Of a stretch of DNA of 64,000 bases, positions 39,024 to 49,496 are shown in pieces. A program made the translations under genes and the position numbers. The first letter of the stretch is position 1. Every line of letters begins with the position of its first letter. Source of the stretch: Pseudoxanthomonas gei (GTDB taxonomy: Bacteria; Pseudomonadota; Gammaproteobacteria; Xanthomonadales; Xanthomonadaceae); contig NZ_QOVG01000008.1 in assembly GCF_010119615.1 (NCBI RefSeq), positions 1 to 64,000 on the forward strand, read 5' to 3'. Below the pieces are notes generated by a model that was not told the DNA's origin, did no database searches, and saw nothing but the letters and a program-made list of their open reading frames with translations.

Positions 39024-39050
39024 ATGAGCACTACCATCTCCCACCGCTGA
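39024..39050 (+). CDS. Possible thrS leader peptide (MSTTISHR)
   Basis: An 8-codon reading frame, ATG AGC ACT ACC ATC TCC CAC CGC TGA, lies 30 nt before a terminator-like hairpin and 71 nt before thrS. It has two adjacent Thr codons. The ribosome site is weak (GAG about 9 nt upstream). It may be a leader peptide for attenuation by charged tRNA-Thr, or chance. Confidence 0.3.
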   Translation: MSTTISHR

Positions 39051-39079
39051 TTTCCCGCCGCCACTTCGTACCCTGGTCG

Positions 39080-39101
39080 AAGGCGCGTGGCGCCTTTTTT
39101 G
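39080..39101 (+). terminator. Terminator-like hairpin just before thrS
   Basis: AAGGCGC-GTG-GCGCCTT followed by TTTT and then GCTTTCT, ending 20 nt before the thrS start. Lying in the leader rather than after a gene, it is a candidate attenuator of the thrS-infC-rpmI-rplT cluster, though it could also be a terminator for read-through from prpF. Confidence 0.6.
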
Positions 39102-39120
39102 CTTTCTACGGTTACCCAAA

Positions 39121-41022
39121 ATGATCACGATCACGCTCCCCGACGGCAGCCGCCGCGAATTCGAAAACCCCGTCACGGTCATGGAAGTGGCCCAGTCCAT
39201 CGGCGCCGGCCTGGCCAAGGCCACCGTGGCCGGCGCGGTCGACGGCAAGCTGGTCGACGCCAGTGACCGCATCGAGCACGACGCCAGCCTGCGCATCATC
39301 ACGCCCAAGGACGAGGAGGGCCTGGAGATCATCCGCCACTCCAGCGCGCACCTGGTCGGCCATGCGGTGAAGCAGCTGTTCCCGGAAGCCAAGATGGTGA
39401 TCGGCCCGGTCATCGCCGAAGGCTTCTATTACGACATCTGGAACGAGCGCCCGTTCACGCCAGAGGACCTGGCCGCGATCGAGCAGCGCATGCAGGAACT
39501 CATCGCCCAGGATTACGACGTCATCAAGAAGGTGACGCCGCGCGCCGAAGTGATCGAGACATTCAAGTCGCGTGGCGAGGAATACAAACTGCGCCTGATC
39601 GAGGACATGCCTGACGAAACGGCCATGGGCCTGTACTACCACCAGGAATACGTGGACATGTGCCGCGGCCCGCACGTGCCCAATACGCGCTTCCTGAAGG
39701 CGTTCAAGCTGACCCGCATTTCCGGTGCCTACTGGCGTGGCGATGCCAAGAACGAGCAGCTGCAGCGCATCTACGGCACGGCCTGGGCCGACAAGAAGCA
39801 GCTCGAGGCCTACATCACCCGCATCGAGGAAGCCGACAAGCGCGACCACCGCAAGATCGCCAAGCAGCAGGAATTGTTCCACCTGCAGGAAGAAGCCCCG
39901 GGCCTGGTGTTCTGGCACCCCAAGGGCTGGGCCATCTGGCAGGTGGTCGAGCAGTACATGCGCAAGGTCTACCGCGACACCGGCTATGGCGAAGTGCGCT
40001 GCCCGCAGATCCTGGACGTGTCGCTGTGGCAGAAGTCCGGCCACTGGGACAACTACCAGGACAACATGTTCTTCACCGAATCGGAGAAGCGCACCTATGC
40101 GCTGAAGCCGATGAACTGCCCCGGCCATGTGCAGGTGTTCAATCAGGGGCTGCACAGCTACCGCGACCTGCCGATCCGTTACGGCGAATTCGGTGCCTGC
40201 CATCGCAACGAACCCTCCGGCGCGCTGCACGGCATCCTGCGCGTGCGTGGCTTCACCCAGGACGACGGTCATATCTTCTGCACCGAGGACCAGATCGAAT
40301 CCGAAGTCACGGCCTTCCACCAGCAGGCGCTGGCGGTGTACCAGGCGTTCGGGTTCCAGGACATCCAGATCAAGATCGCCTTGCGCCCGGAAGCGCGCCT
40401 GGGCGACGACGCCACCTGGGACAAGGCCGAAGGCGCGCTGCGCTCGGCGCTGGCGGTATGCGGCGTGGAATGGCAGGAGCTGCCGGGCGAGGGCGCCTTC
40501 TACGGTCCCAAGATCGAATACCACCTCAAGGACGCCATCGGCCGGACCTGGCAGCTGGGCACCATGCAGGTCGATTTCATGATGCCCGAGCGCCTGGGGG
40601 CCGAGTACGTGGACGAGAATTCCGCGCGCAAGCACCCCGTTATGCTGCACCGGGCCATCGTCGGCTCGATGGAGCGCTTCATCGGCATCCTGATCGAGCA
40701 CCATGCTGGTGCGTTCCCGGCCTGGCTGGCCCCCCGCCAGGCGGTGGTCATGAACATCACCGACGCCCAGGCCGATTACGTGGCCGAAGTCCAGAAAACC
40801 CTTGCAAATCAAGGCTTCCGGGTCGTTTCTGATTTGCGCAACGAGAAGATCGGCTATAAGATCCGCGAGCACACGCTGCAGCGCGTGCCCTACCTGCTCG
40901 TGGTCGGGGACCGCGAGAAGGAAAATGGGGCGATCGCCGTGCGCACGCGCTCGGGCGAAGATTTAGGCACAATGAGCATCGCTGCCTTTGCCGAGCGCCT
41001 CCGCGCCGAGCAGGCCGCATAA
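39121..41022 (+). CDS. thrS: Threonine--tRNA ligase
   Basis: 633 residues. It charges tRNA-Thr and edits Ser-tRNA. Domains are TGS (1-60, [19 protein letters not shown]), the editing domain with [11 protein letters not shown], and a class II catalytic core with [10 protein letters not shown], where the Cys binds zinc, motif 2 near [14 protein letters not shown] and the anticodon domain after residue 530. It heads the conserved thrS-infC-rpmI-rplT order. Confidence 0.97.
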   Translation: MITITLPDGSRREFENPVTVMEVAQSIGAGLAKATVAGAVDGKLVDASDRIEHDASLRIITPKDEEGLEIIRHSSAHLVGHAVKQLFPEAKMVIGPVIAEGFYYDIWNERPFTPEDLAAIEQRMQELIAQDYDVIKKVTPRAEVIETFKSRGEEYKLRLIEDMPDETAMGLYYHQEYVDMCRGPHVPNTRFLKAFKLTRISGAYWRGDAKNEQLQRIYGTAWADKKQLEAYITRIEEADKRDHRKIAKQQELFHLQEEAPGLVFWHPKGWAIWQVVEQYMRKVYRDTGYGEVRCPQILDVSLWQKSGHWDNYQDNMFFTESEKRTYALKPMNCPGHVQVFNQGLHSYRDLPIRYGEFGACHRNEPSGALHGILRVRGFTQDDGHIFCTEDQIESEVTAFHQQALAVYQAFGFQDIQIKIALRPEARLGDDATWDKAEGALRSALAVCGVEWQELPGEGAFYGPKIEYHLKDAIGRTWQLGTMQVDFMMPERLGAEYVDENSARKHPVMLHRAIVGSMERFIGILIEHHAGAFPAWLAPRQAVVMNITDAQADYVAEVQKTLANQGFRVVSDLRNEKIGYKIREHTLQRVPYLLVVGDREKENGAIAVRTRSGEDLGTMSIAAFAERLRAEQAA

Positions 41023-41080
41023 GAAATGTCCCGGCCTCCGCGGAGGCCGGCATGGATGGTTTCCCTGGGAGATTGCAACA

Positions 41081-41605
41081 ATCAGTACCCCCGATAACAA
41101 GCAAAACCGCAAGAACGGCGAGATCCGCGTACCCAACGTGCGCGTGATCGGTGCGGATGGCGAAATGGTGGGCGTGCTGTCGCGCGACGCCGCGATCGCA
41201 CTGGCCGAAGAGTCCGGCATGGACCTGGTCGAGATCCAGCCGCAGGCTGATCCGCCCGTCTGCCGCATCATGGACTTCGGCAAGTTCAAGTTCGAAGCCC
41301 AGAAAAAGGCCAACGCCGCCAAGAAGAAGCAGAAGCAGGTCGAGATCAAGGAGCTCAAGTTCCGTCCGGTCACCGACGAGGGCGACTACCAGATCAAGAT
41401 GCGCAACATCCGCCGCTTCCTGGAAGAAGGCGACAAGGTCAAGATCAACATCCGCTTTCGTGGCCGCGAAATGAGCCACCAGGAGCTGGGCCGTGAAATG
41501 GCCACGCGCATCGAGACGGAGCTTGGCGACGAGATCGTCATCGAATCGCGCCCGCGCCTTGAAGGCCGGCAGATGGTGATGATGATCGCGCCCAAGAAGA
41601 AATAA
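41081..41605 (+). CDS. infC: Translation initiation factor IF-3 with AUC start codon
   Basis: 174 residues if translation starts at the ATC at 41081, giving (M)STPDNKQNRKNGEIRVPNV. No ATG, GTG or TTG lies at the right place, and GGGAG at 41067-41071 is correctly spaced from this codon. E. coli infC uses AUU, which lets IF-3 repress its own translation; the same logic is inferred here. Domain 1 has VEIQPQADPPVCRIMDFGKF, and domain 2 has FRPVTDEGDYQIKMRNIRRF and the end EGRQMVMMIAPKKK. Confidence 0.93.
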   Translation: MSTPDNKQNRKNGEIRVPNVRVIGADGEMVGVLSRDAAIALAEESGMDLVEIQPQADPPVCRIMDFGKFKFEAQKKANAAKKKQKQVEIKELKFRPVTDEGDYQIKMRNIRRFLEEGDKVKINIRFRGREMSHQELGREMATRIETELGDEIVIESRPRLEGRQMVMMIAPKKK

Positions 41606-41766
41606 GGGCCGGGAAGTCGCGCCTTCGGCGCTGCCAAGGGGGAGTCGGCCGCGATGCGGCCTGTGAAGAGAGGCTTGCTTTCCTTCCCCATTTGCAGGCG
41701 GCGCGAGCCGCCGACTTTGCAGCCCGCAACGCGGGCGACTTCACCCACACCCGCCAAAAGATTGAT

Positions 41767-41795
41767 TTGCAAGGAAAAGCCGTCGCGGGCATAAT
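41767..41795 (+). promoter_or_regulatory. Promoter before rpmI-rplT
   Basis: TTGCAA (41767-41772), 17 nt, then CATAAT (41790-41795) in the 379-nt gap between infC and rpmI. The remaining leader (about 180 nt) could hold a regulatory RNA fold, since L20 controls this operon in other bacteria; no specific fold was worked out. Confidence 0.5.
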
Positions 41796-41984
41796 ACGCG
41801 GCCCGGTCATACGGGCGGTCGCCTGCAGGGTTTGGGGCAACCATAGGACCTGTCGTTTATTCCAAGTGGATTCAACGACTTACAAGCCGACATCGGGCAT
41901 GGATGGAAAGCGTGGCCGCTTCATGACGAAGCATTGAAGGCTGCCGCCCGGGTCAGTTACAAAAAACCAACAAGGATCACCGCA

Positions 41985-42182
41985 ATGCCCAAGATCAAGA
42001 CCCACCGGGCGGCGGCCAAGCGTTTCCGGAAGACCGCTTCCGGCAAATACAAGGCTGGCCACGCCAACAAGAGCCACATCCTCACCAAGAAGTCGACCAA
42101 GCGTAAGCGCGGCCTTCGTGCGACGAACATCATTCGTGCCGAAGACTCCAAGCGTCTGGATCGTATGCTTCCGTATCTCTGA
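41985..42182 (+). CDS. rpmI: 50S ribosomal protein L35
   Basis: 65 residues from ATG 41985, with AAGGA 8 nt upstream; a longer in-frame start at 41934 is rejected. The start [20 protein letters not shown] and the [15 protein letters not shown] segment are typical. It is followed after 10 nt by rplT, its usual partner. Confidence 0.97.
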   Translation: MPKIKTHRAAAKRFRKTASGKYKAGHANKSHILTKKSTKRKRGLRATNIIRAEDSKRLDRMLPYL

Positions 42183-42192
42183 GGACTGAACA

Positions 42193-42552
42193 ATGGCACG
42201 AGTAAAACGTGGTGTAACGGCGCGCCGCCGTCACAAGAAAATCCTGAAGCTTGCCAAGGGCTACTACAACGCCCGCCGCAAGGTCTTCCGCGTAGCCAAC
42301 CAGGCCGTCATCAAGGCTGGCCAGTACGCGTATATCGGCCGCAAGCAGAAGAAGCGCAACTTCCGTTCGCTGTGGATCACCCGCATCAACGCGGCTGCCC
42401 GCATGAATGGCCTGAGCTACAGCCGTTTCATGAACGGCATGCTGAAGGCCGGTATCACCCTGGACCGCAAGGTGCTGGCTGACATCGCCGTGCATGACTC
42501 GGTGGGTTTTGCTGCCCTGGCTGAGAAAGCCAAGAGCGCACTCGCGGCGTAA
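42193..42552 (+). CDS. rplT: 50S ribosomal protein L20
   Basis: 119 residues. L20 is an early assembly protein and a translational repressor of its operon in E. coli. The start [38 protein letters not shown] and the [12 protein letters not shown]-like [12 protein letters not shown] are conserved. A terminator follows 52 nt after the stop. Confidence 0.98.
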   Translation: MARVKRGVTARRRHKKILKLAKGYYNARRKVFRVANQAVIKAGQYAYIGRKQKKRNFRSLWITRINAAARMNGLSYSRFMNGMLKAGITLDRKVLADIAVHDSVGFAALAEKAKSALAA

Positions 42553-42604
42553 GCTGGCGATCTCCACCGTAAAGGCAACACTGGCAATCCATCGCCGAAC
42601 ACGT

Positions 42605-42639
42605 GGGGAAGGGCGCAAGTCCTTCCCCATTGTTTTTTT
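42605..42639 (+). terminator. Terminator after rplT
   Basis: GGGGAAGG, an 8-nt loop, CCTTCCCC, then ATTGTTTTTTT. It is a strong intrinsic terminator separating rplT from pheS, or a leader terminator for pheST if transcripts run through. Confidence 0.8.
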
Positions 42640-42690
42640 AGCGGCTTGCCGTCCCTGCGGCTACCGGCATCCAGTGGTTGCTTTTTTGCT

Positions 42691-42784
42691 CGTCATTCCC
42701 GCGAAGGCGGGGACCCAGCGTCTTTCGCGACGACCCGAAAGCAAAGTCACTGGATTCCTGTCTTGGCGGGATGGCGATCCAGTG
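42691..42784. repeat. REP-like palindromes before pheS
   Basis: CGTCATTCCCGCGAAGGCGG (42691 onwards) is followed by a second imperfect inverted element, CACTGGATT at 42748-42756 pairing with GATCCAGTG at 42776-42784. The first resembles the element at 436-465. It lies in the 251-nt gap between rplT and pheS. Confidence 0.5.
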
Positions 42785-42785
42785 A

Positions 42786-43814
<1,029 letters not shown>

Positions 43815-43920
43815 AGGCGGGGAAGGGTAAATCGAGAGTGGCCAAGGAAAGCGTGAGCAGGAATTCTTCGGTCGCCAGCACCCTTCGCCCTTTTCCCCTT
43901 TCCATTTGTGGCTCCAAACC

Positions 43921-46308
43921 ATGAAATTCTCCGAAAACTGGCTGCGCAGCCACGTACCCATCCAGGCTTCGCGTGACGAGCTTGCCGCGACCCTGACCGC
44001 CATTGGCCTGGAGGTCGAGGAAGTCACCCCGCTGGGCGAATCGCTGGCGGGCGTGGTGGTGGCGCGCATCGTTGAATGCGCCAGGCACCCCGAGGCCGAC
44101 CGGCTGCAGGTCTGCCAGGTGGATGCGGGGCAGGGCGAGTTGCTGCAGATCGTCTGCGGAGCGCCGAACGCGCGACCGGGACTGGTGGCTCCGCTGGCCA
44201 CGCTGGGGACGGTCGTCGGTGAACTCACCATCAAGGCGGCCAAGCTGCGTGGTGTCGATTCCAATGGCATGTTGTGTTCGGCCAGGGAGCTGGGAATCGA
44301 TGCCGATGCTTCGGGCCTGCTGGAACTGCCCGATGATGCGCCGGTCGGTGCCCCCATTGCCGAATACCTCTCGCTGCCCGACGCCAGCATCGAGATCAAG
44401 CTCACGCCCAACCGCGCCGACTGCTTCAGCGTGCGTGGCATCGCCTTCGACGTGGCTGCCGCCTGCGGCAGCGAAGTGGTCGCATTCGACGCCACCCCGA
44501 TGCCGGCGCTCAACGACAGCGTGCTGGCGATCGAGCTGCAGGCCGGCGCTGAGGTGCCGCGTTTCGTCGGACGCGTGATCGAAGGTGTGAACGCGGCCGT
44601 GGCCACGCCGGTGTGGATGGCCGAACGACTGCGTCGCAGTGGCGTCCGGCCGATCAGTTTCCTGGTCGACGTTACCCAGTACGTGATGCTTGAGCTGGGG
44701 CAACCGATGCACGCCTTCGACCGCGACACGCTGGTGGGTCCCATCGTGGTGCGTCATGCGCGCAGCGGTGAACAGACCAGGCTGCTTGATGGCCGCACGG
44801 TGTCGCTGGACGAGGATTTCCTGGTCGTGGCCGACAGCCAGGGTGGCAACGCGGCACGCGCGGTCGCGCTGGGCGGCATCATGGGCGGGCATGACACCCG
44901 CGTCACCGAGGCCACGCGCAACGTCTTCCTGGAAGCCGCGCACTGGATTCCCGCCGCCATCATCGGCCGCGGACGCAAGCTCGGCCTGCATACCGATGCA
45001 GGGCATCGCTTCGAGCGCGGCGTCGACCCGCAATTGCCACGCCAGGCCGTTGAAGTGGCCACGCGGCTCATCGTGGAACTGGCCGGTGGTTCGCCCGGTC
45101 CGGTGGTGGAAGCCGTGTTGCCGGAACACTTGCCTGCCCCGACCCGCATCAGCTTGCGTCGCGCCCGCATCGCGCGCCTGCTCGGCATCGAGATCGCCGA
45201 TGCCGATGTCGAACGCATCCTGCGCGCCCTGGGCATGCAGGTGGAAGCGAACGCCGACGGTTGGCAGGTCGTTTCGCCGAGCCGCCGTTTCGACATCGCC
45301 ATCGAAGAAGACCTGATCGAGGAACTCGCGCGCATCCACGGCTACGACCGCATTCCCACCACGCTGCCCGGTGGCGCCACGCGTGTCGCCGCGCCCACCG
45401 AAACCCAGGTCGAGGCGGCCAGCGTGCGCCGGCACATGGCGGCGCGCGATTACCTGGAGACGGTGAACTACGCCTTCGTCGATCAGGCCTTGCTTGCGCA
45501 GTGGGGCGCGACCGAACGGGCCGTGCCGCTGGCCAACCCGCTCAGTGCCGAACTGGGGGTCATGCGCACCCGCCTGTTGCCTGGCCTGGTCTCGGCGCTG
45601 CAGCGCAATGTCGCCCGCCAGGCGACGCGGGTACGCCTGTTCGAGCTGGGCAACGTGTTCGCCGGTACCGCCGATGCAGCGCCGGCCGAAACCCAGCGCA
45701 TAGCGGTGGCAATCCAGGGCGACGCGGCACGCGAGCAATGGGATGGGAAATCACGCAAGGCCGATTTCCATGACCTCAAGGGTGACCTTGAAAGCCTGGC
45801 CGCGGCCGCGGGCGCACGGCTCGACTACCGTGCCTCGTCACAACCGTTCGGGCATCCCGGGCGTTCTGCCGATGTCTTCCGCGACGGACAGTGCATTGGC
45901 TGGATCGGCCAGTTGCATCCGCGCCTGCAACGCGCGCTGGACCTGGATGACGAGGTCATCGCCCTGGAGGTCGACCTGGCGCCGCTGTCAGCGCGTGCGC
46001 TACCCAGGGCGGCCGAGCTTTCGCGCTTTCCGTCCGTCCGTCGGGATCTTGCGTTCGTCGTCGCCGAAGAAGTCAGTTGGGCGGCTGTTTCAGAGACCGT
46101 CCGTGAAGCCACGGGCCCGCTTTTCAGGGACCTGGTGCTGTTCGACCGCTATGTCGGCGCGGGGGTCGAATCTGGTCAAAAGAGCTTGGCTATGGGCTTG
46201 ATTTTGCAGGACAACTCACGCACTCTGACCGACCGCGATGTGGAAGAGGTGGTGACCGGGGTGGTTGCTGCCATGGGCCGAGATCATGGCGCCAGGATCC
46301 GCGGTTGA
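43921..46308 (+). CDS. pheT: Phenylalanine--tRNA ligase beta subunit
   Basis: 795 residues from ATG 43921 ([14 protein letters not shown]). Domains in order are the tRNA-binding EMAP-like domain (about 40-150), the B3/B4 editing region (about 210-380), B5 (about 400-470), the catalytic-like core and the C-terminal anticodon-binding FDX-ACB domain (about 700-795, [20 protein letters not shown]). It pairs with pheS. A GTG in frame at 43906 is less likely. Confidence 0.97.
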   Translation: MKFSENWLRSHVPIQASRDELAATLTAIGLEVEEVTPLGESLAGVVVARIVECARHPEADRLQVCQVDAGQGELLQIVCGAPNARPGLVAPLATLGTVVGELTIKAAKLRGVDSNGMLCSARELGIDADASGLLELPDDAPVGAPIAEYLSLPDASIEIKLTPNRADCFSVRGIAFDVAAACGSEVVAFDATPMPALNDSVLAIELQAGAEVPRFVGRVIEGVNAAVATPVWMAERLRRSGVRPISFLVDVTQYVMLELGQPMHAFDRDTLVGPIVVRHARSGEQTRLLDGRTVSLDEDFLVVADSQGGNAARAVALGGIMGGHDTRVTEATRNVFLEAAHWIPAAIIGRGRKLGLHTDAGHRFERGVDPQLPRQAVEVATRLIVELAGGSPGPVVEAVLPEHLPAPTRISLRRARIARLLGIEIADADVERILRALGMQVEANADGWQVVSPSRRFDIAIEEDLIEELARIHGYDRIPTTLPGGATRVAAPTETQVEAASVRRHMAARDYLETVNYAFVDQALLAQWGATERAVPLANPLSAELGVMRTRLLPGLVSALQRNVARQATRVRLFELGNVFAGTADAAPAETQRIAVAIQGDAAREQWDGKSRKADFHDLKGDLESLAAAAGARLDYRASSQPFGHPGRSADVFRDGQCIGWIGQLHPRLQRALDLDDEVIALEVDLAPLSARALPRAAELSRFPSVRRDLAFVVAEEVSWAAVSETVREATGPLFRDLVLFDRYVGAGVESGQKSLAMGLILQDNSRTLTDRDVEEVVTGVVAAMGRDHGARIRG

Positions 46309-46327
46309 AGGGCAAGGGGAATATTGC

Positions 46328-46630
46328 ATGGCACTGACGAAAGCGGAGATGTCCGAACGCCTGTTCGACGAAGTCGGGCTGAACAAGCGCGAGGCGAAGG
46401 AATTCGTCGATGCCTATTTCGATGTGCTGCGCGAGGCCCTGGAGCAGGGCCGCCAGGTCAAGCTTTCCGGTTTCGGCAATTTCGACCTGCGCCGCAAGAG
46501 TCAGCGTCCCGGCCGCAATCCCAAGACCGGTGAAGAGATTCCGATCTCCGCACGCACCGTGGTGACCTTCCGCCCGGGCCAGAAACTGAAGGAACGCGTG
46601 GAAGCCTATTCGGGAGCGGCACATGCTTGA
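46328..46630 (+). CDS. ihfA: Integration host factor alpha subunit
   Basis: 100 residues from ATG 46328. IHF bends DNA at specific sites. The start [20 protein letters not shown], the beta-arm segment [20 protein letters not shown] with the intercalating proline and the end [11 protein letters not shown] are typical. It lies behind pheT in the usual pheST-ihfA order and overlaps the next gene by 8 nt. Confidence 0.97.
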   Translation: MALTKAEMSERLFDEVGLNKREAKEFVDAYFDVLREALEQGRQVKLSGFGNFDLRRKSQRPGRNPKTGEEIPISARTVVTFRPGQKLKERVEAYSGAAHA

Positions 46631-46979
46631 CCCGGGAAGCAACCGCGAACTGCCGCCTATCCCGGCCAAGCGTTATTTCACCATTGGTGAAGTCAGCGAG
46701 CTCTGCGACGTCAAGCCGCACGTGCTGCGCTACTGGGAAACCGAGTTCCCCAGCCTGGAGCCGGTCAAGCGCCGCGGCAACCGCCGCTACTACCAGCGCC
46801 ACGACGTGCTGATGGTGCGCCAGATCCGCGGCCTGCTGTACGAACAGGGCTACACCATCGGCGGGGCGCGCCTGCGCCTGGAAGGCGAGGGTGCCAAGCA
46901 GGAATCGGCGCTCAGCAACCAGATCGTCAAGCAGGTCCGCATGGAGCTGGAAGAAATCCTGCAGTTGCTGCGCCGCTGA
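46623..46979 (+). CDS. MerR family transcriptional regulator
   Basis: 118 residues. The N-terminal winged helix-turn-helix (about 18-85, [20 protein letters not shown] followed by [19 protein letters not shown]) is clear, and a short coiled coil follows. There is no cysteine-rich metal-binding tail. The gene regularly follows ihfA in gammaproteobacteria and its target is unknown. It overlaps the ihfA end by 8 nt. Confidence 0.9.
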   Translation: MLDPGSNRELPPIPAKRYFTIGEVSELCDVKPHVLRYWETEFPSLEPVKRRGNRRYYQRHDVLMVRQIRGLLYEQGYTIGGARLRLEGEGAKQESALSNQIVKQVRMELEEILQLLRR

Positions 46980-47014
46980 GTCATTCCAAGCGACAGTCAT
47001 CCACCCAATGCGGC

Positions 47015-47020
47015 TATAAT
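47015..47020 (+). promoter_or_regulatory. -10 box of the tRNA-Pro gene
   Basis: A perfect TATAAT followed by a GC-rich discriminator, 38 nt before the tRNA. The -35 region 17 nt upstream (GACAGT) is weak. Confidence 0.55.
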
Positions 47021-47057
47021 TGCCGCCCCGCCGCCAAGGCGGGGATTCGCATCAGTT

Positions 47058-47134
47058 CGGGGCGTAGCGCAGCCTGGTAGCGCATCTGCCTGGGGGGCAG
47101 AGGGTCGTCGGTTCAAATCCGGCCGTCCCGACCA
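47058..47134 (+). tRNA. tRNA-Pro(GGG)
   Basis: 77 nt with encoded CCA. The acceptor arms are CGGGGCG/CGTCCCG with one G-U pair. The D-arm GCGCAGCCTGGTAGCGC matches other proline tRNAs. The anticodon stem TCTGC/GCAGA encloses the loop CTGGGGG, giving anticodon GGG. The T-arm carries GGTTCAAATCC. A terminator follows 19 nt downstream. Confidence 0.97.
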
Positions 47135-47153
47135 ATGTGAAGCAACACGGAAG

Positions 47154-47180
47154 ACCCGCATCCCGCATGCGGGTTTTTTA
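47154..47180 (+). terminator. Terminator after tRNA-Pro
   Basis: ACCCGCA, a 7-nt loop, TGCGGGT and a run of T. It is an intrinsic terminator placed as expected for a single tRNA unit. Confidence 0.85.
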
Positions 47181-47234
47181 TTGGGCGTGTTTTTTCGTTG
47201 GGCGAAGCGTCGGCGGTGCACTAGGATGGGGTCC

Positions 47235-47705
47235 ATGCATCCACGCGCACTGGAACTGATCCGCACCCTGGAGCTGGCCCCGCATCCGGAAGGCGGCCAT
47301 TACCGGCGTGTCTACGAATCCACCAAGCAGGTGGAGGTGAACGGCGTGCTGCGGCCCTCCATCACCTCGATCCAGTTCCTGCTCACCGAAGGCGCATCCA
47401 GTCGTTGGCACCGCGTGGATGCCGTCGAAGTCTGGGACTGGCAGGAAGGCAGCCCGATCGAACTGCTGATGTACGACCCCGGTGGCGGCACCCTCAGCCA
47501 CGTGCAGCTGGATACCTCGGCGCGCGGTGGACAGCTGGTGCAGGTGGTGCCCGCCGGCATCTGGCAGAGCGCACGCTCGCATGGGGAATACTCGCTGGCG
47601 AACTGCTCGGTGTCGCCGGGCTTCGTGTGGAGTGGCCTGGAAATACTCGACCACGCCAGCGCCACCGCCAGTGGGCTGCGCGCCGCCGGCGGCCTCACGG
47701 GCTGA
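47235..47705 (+). CDS. Cupin superfamily DUF985 protein
   Basis: 156 residues from ATG 47235 with AGGA 8 nt upstream; a start at 47226 is possible. The DUF985/Cupin_5 pattern is clear: PHPEGGHYRRVYES, TSIQFLLTEGASSRWHRVDA with the likely metal-binding His, EVWDWQEGSPIEL and a C-terminal CSVSPGFVWSGLEIL. The function is unknown, perhaps sugar epimerase-like. It stands alone between the tRNA and the TraB/GumN gene. Confidence 0.88.
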   Translation: MHPRALELIRTLELAPHPEGGHYRRVYESTKQVEVNGVLRPSITSIQFLLTEGASSRWHRVDAVEVWDWQEGSPIELLMYDPGGGTLSHVQLDTSARGGQLVQVVPAGIWQSARSHGEYSLANCSVSPGFVWSGLEILDHASATASGLRAAGGLTG

Positions 47706-47813
47706 CCGCGCCTTCTGTCATATGTGCAATGCCGCGCGCCAGTGTCAAAAGCGGCGGGCGGATCGGGAGGCAAGCCGTTAAGCTTCCGCACTTCCCAATC
47801 GGAAGGTAGCCGC

Positions 47814-48848
47814 ATGCGTTCCCCCCTCATCGTATTGCTGGCCAGCTGCCTGCTGCTGGCCGCCCCGTTGCGCGCCACGCCCGCCATGCCTGCCGTGCCT
47901 GTCGCGGCGCAGGAGCCCGTCGACAGCGAAGGCGTCCGCAACATGGAGACGGTGGTGGTGACCGGAACCCAGCCGGGCCCCGGCCTGTGGAAGGTGTCCC
48001 GCGATGGCCACAGCCTGTGGGTGCTGGGCACCCTCTCGCCCCTGCCCAGCGGCATCGACTGGAAGGCCGACGAGGTCAACGCGATACTCGAGCAGGCCGG
48101 CCAGGTACTGGGCCCGCCGGGCGTGGTGGTCGGGTCGGACATCGGCATATTCAGGGGGCTGATGCTGGTGCCCTCGGCGATGAAGGCGGCGAAGAATCCG
48201 GATGGAAAGACCCTGAAGGACGTATTGCCGGCCGATCTGTATGCACGTTGGCTCGCGCTGAAACCCACGTATTTCGGCCATGACAAGGGCATCGAGAAGA
48301 AGCGTCCGGTGCTGGTCGCCAGCGAGCTCTACACGCGGGCCAACCGCAAGGCCGGGCTGGGCCAGAAGCCGGTGATCACGCCGGTGATCGATGCGGTATT
48401 GAAACGCCGCAATATGGAACTCACGCCCACCGCGCTGAAGATCAACATCGACGATCCCAAGGCCGCGATCAAGGAGTTCGCCCGCGAAGGCGTGGATGAC
48501 CTGGAATGTTTCCGGCTTGCCCTGGACCGGGTCGAAAACGACCTTCCGGTCATGGTCGACCGCGCCAACGCCTGGTCGGTAGGCGACCTGGAGGCCCTGC
48601 GCTCGCTGCCTTCGGAAAAGCAGGCGGGCGCCTGCATGTCGGCGATGACGGGCGGCGAGTTCGCCAGGAAGCGCGGCATGGGCGACATCGAAGCGCGCAT
48701 CAGGAACCACTGGCTGCAGGTCGTCGAAAAGGCGCTGCAGGAAAACACGGTGAGCTTCGCCAGCATGCCGATTGCCGAGCTGCAGAAACCCGACGGTTAC
48801 CTGTCCTACCTGCAGGCCAGGGGCTACCTGGTCGAAGCGCCGCTGTAA
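47814..48848 (+). CDS. TraB/GumN family secreted protein
   Basis: 344 residues from ATG 47814, with GGAAGG 7 nt upstream. A signal peptide (about 1-22, ending LRATPA) leads to a TraB/GumN domain that begins GLWKVSRDGHSLWVLGTLSP; in this family a GxxH-like segment has been proposed as part of a metal-dependent hydrolase site, which I did not confirm. The C-terminal part contains RNHWLQVVEKAL. It has no close partner gene. Confidence 0.85.
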   Translation: MRSPLIVLLASCLLLAAPLRATPAMPAVPVAAQEPVDSEGVRNMETVVVTGTQPGPGLWKVSRDGHSLWVLGTLSPLPSGIDWKADEVNAILEQAGQVLGPPGVVVGSDIGIFRGLMLVPSAMKAAKNPDGKTLKDVLPADLYARWLALKPTYFGHDKGIEKKRPVLVASELYTRANRKAGLGQKPVITPVIDAVLKRRNMELTPTALKINIDDPKAAIKEFAREGVDDLECFRLALDRVENDLPVMVDRANAWSVGDLEALRSLPSEKQAGACMSAMTGGEFARKRGMGDIEARIRNHWLQVVEKALQENTVSFASMPIAELQKPDGYLSYLQARGYLVEAPL

Positions 48849-48956
48849 TCCGCTCGGACATAGGGCCGAGCCCGCCGGCTGCCACCGGGTCAGGGACAAC
48901 GGTCAGCCAGAGTGGGCGCCGATGTGCCGCGGTGCGAAAACACCGGCTTGGCGTTT

Positions 48957-49440
48957 GTAGGAAGCGACGCAAGTCGCGAAGCACGCAGCGCCTGATTGCT
49001 CATAGGACGTGGGCCCAGGGTTTCCTGGCTTCGCGACTTGCGTCGCTCCTACAGGGAGCGGCTGCCTGTTGGTGGGAGGATCCGGGCACGCCCGGACCTG
49101 CACCAGGCGAATGCGCGTCGACTCCGCGCTGCGATGGCGCGGGCCTGGCTTTTGTAGGAGCGACGCAAGTCGCGAAGCACGCAGCGCCTGATTGCTCATA
49201 GGACGTGGGCCCAGGGTTTCCTGGCTTCGCGACTTGCGTCGCTCCTACAAAGGCTTGCTGGGTCGCAGGGAGCATCGGGCAAGCCCGGAGCTGCAACAAG
49301 GAATGACCGTCAATAGCTGCGATGCGAATGCGGGGCCTGGCGTTTGTAGGAGCGACGCGAGTCCCGAAGCAAACAGCGCCTGATTGCTCATAGGACGTGG
49401 GCCCAGGGTTTCCTGGCTTCGCGACTTGCGTCGCTCCTAC
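48957..49440. repeat. Triple compound GTAG-REP array
   Basis: Three units (48957-49052, 49154-49248, 49346-49440), each with a forward arm starting GTAGGAGCGACGCAAGTCGC or a near variant and a reverse arm ending GACTTGCGTCGCTCCTAC. All three share almost the same roughly 45-nt central segment (CAGCGCCTGATTGCTCATAG and CCCAGGGTTTCCTGG). The units repeat at 197 and 192 bp. The between-unit DNA is also related but diverged. Arm 1 of unit 1 has one extra A, and arm 1 of unit 3 has two substitutions. There is no gene in 48849-49496. Confidence 0.92.
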
Positions 49441-49496
49441 AACAAGGCCGCTGGCGGCGCGGCGAATCCAGTGGCTGCGTGGATCCGCGTCGGCTG

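Noticed and set aside
40988-41080. Upstream ATG start for infC
   Set aside because: It lies within the end of thrS and would add 31 residues without any similarity to IF-3.
42605-42639. pheM-like attenuator of pheST
   Set aside because: No short Phe-rich leader frame was found before it. Its position 52 nt after rplT fits an ordinary terminator.
48957-49440. Possible CRISPR array
   Set aside because: The units are long inverted arm pairs with similar cores, not short identical repeats with unique equal-length spacers, and no cas gene is nearby. The 21-bp array also has no spacers.
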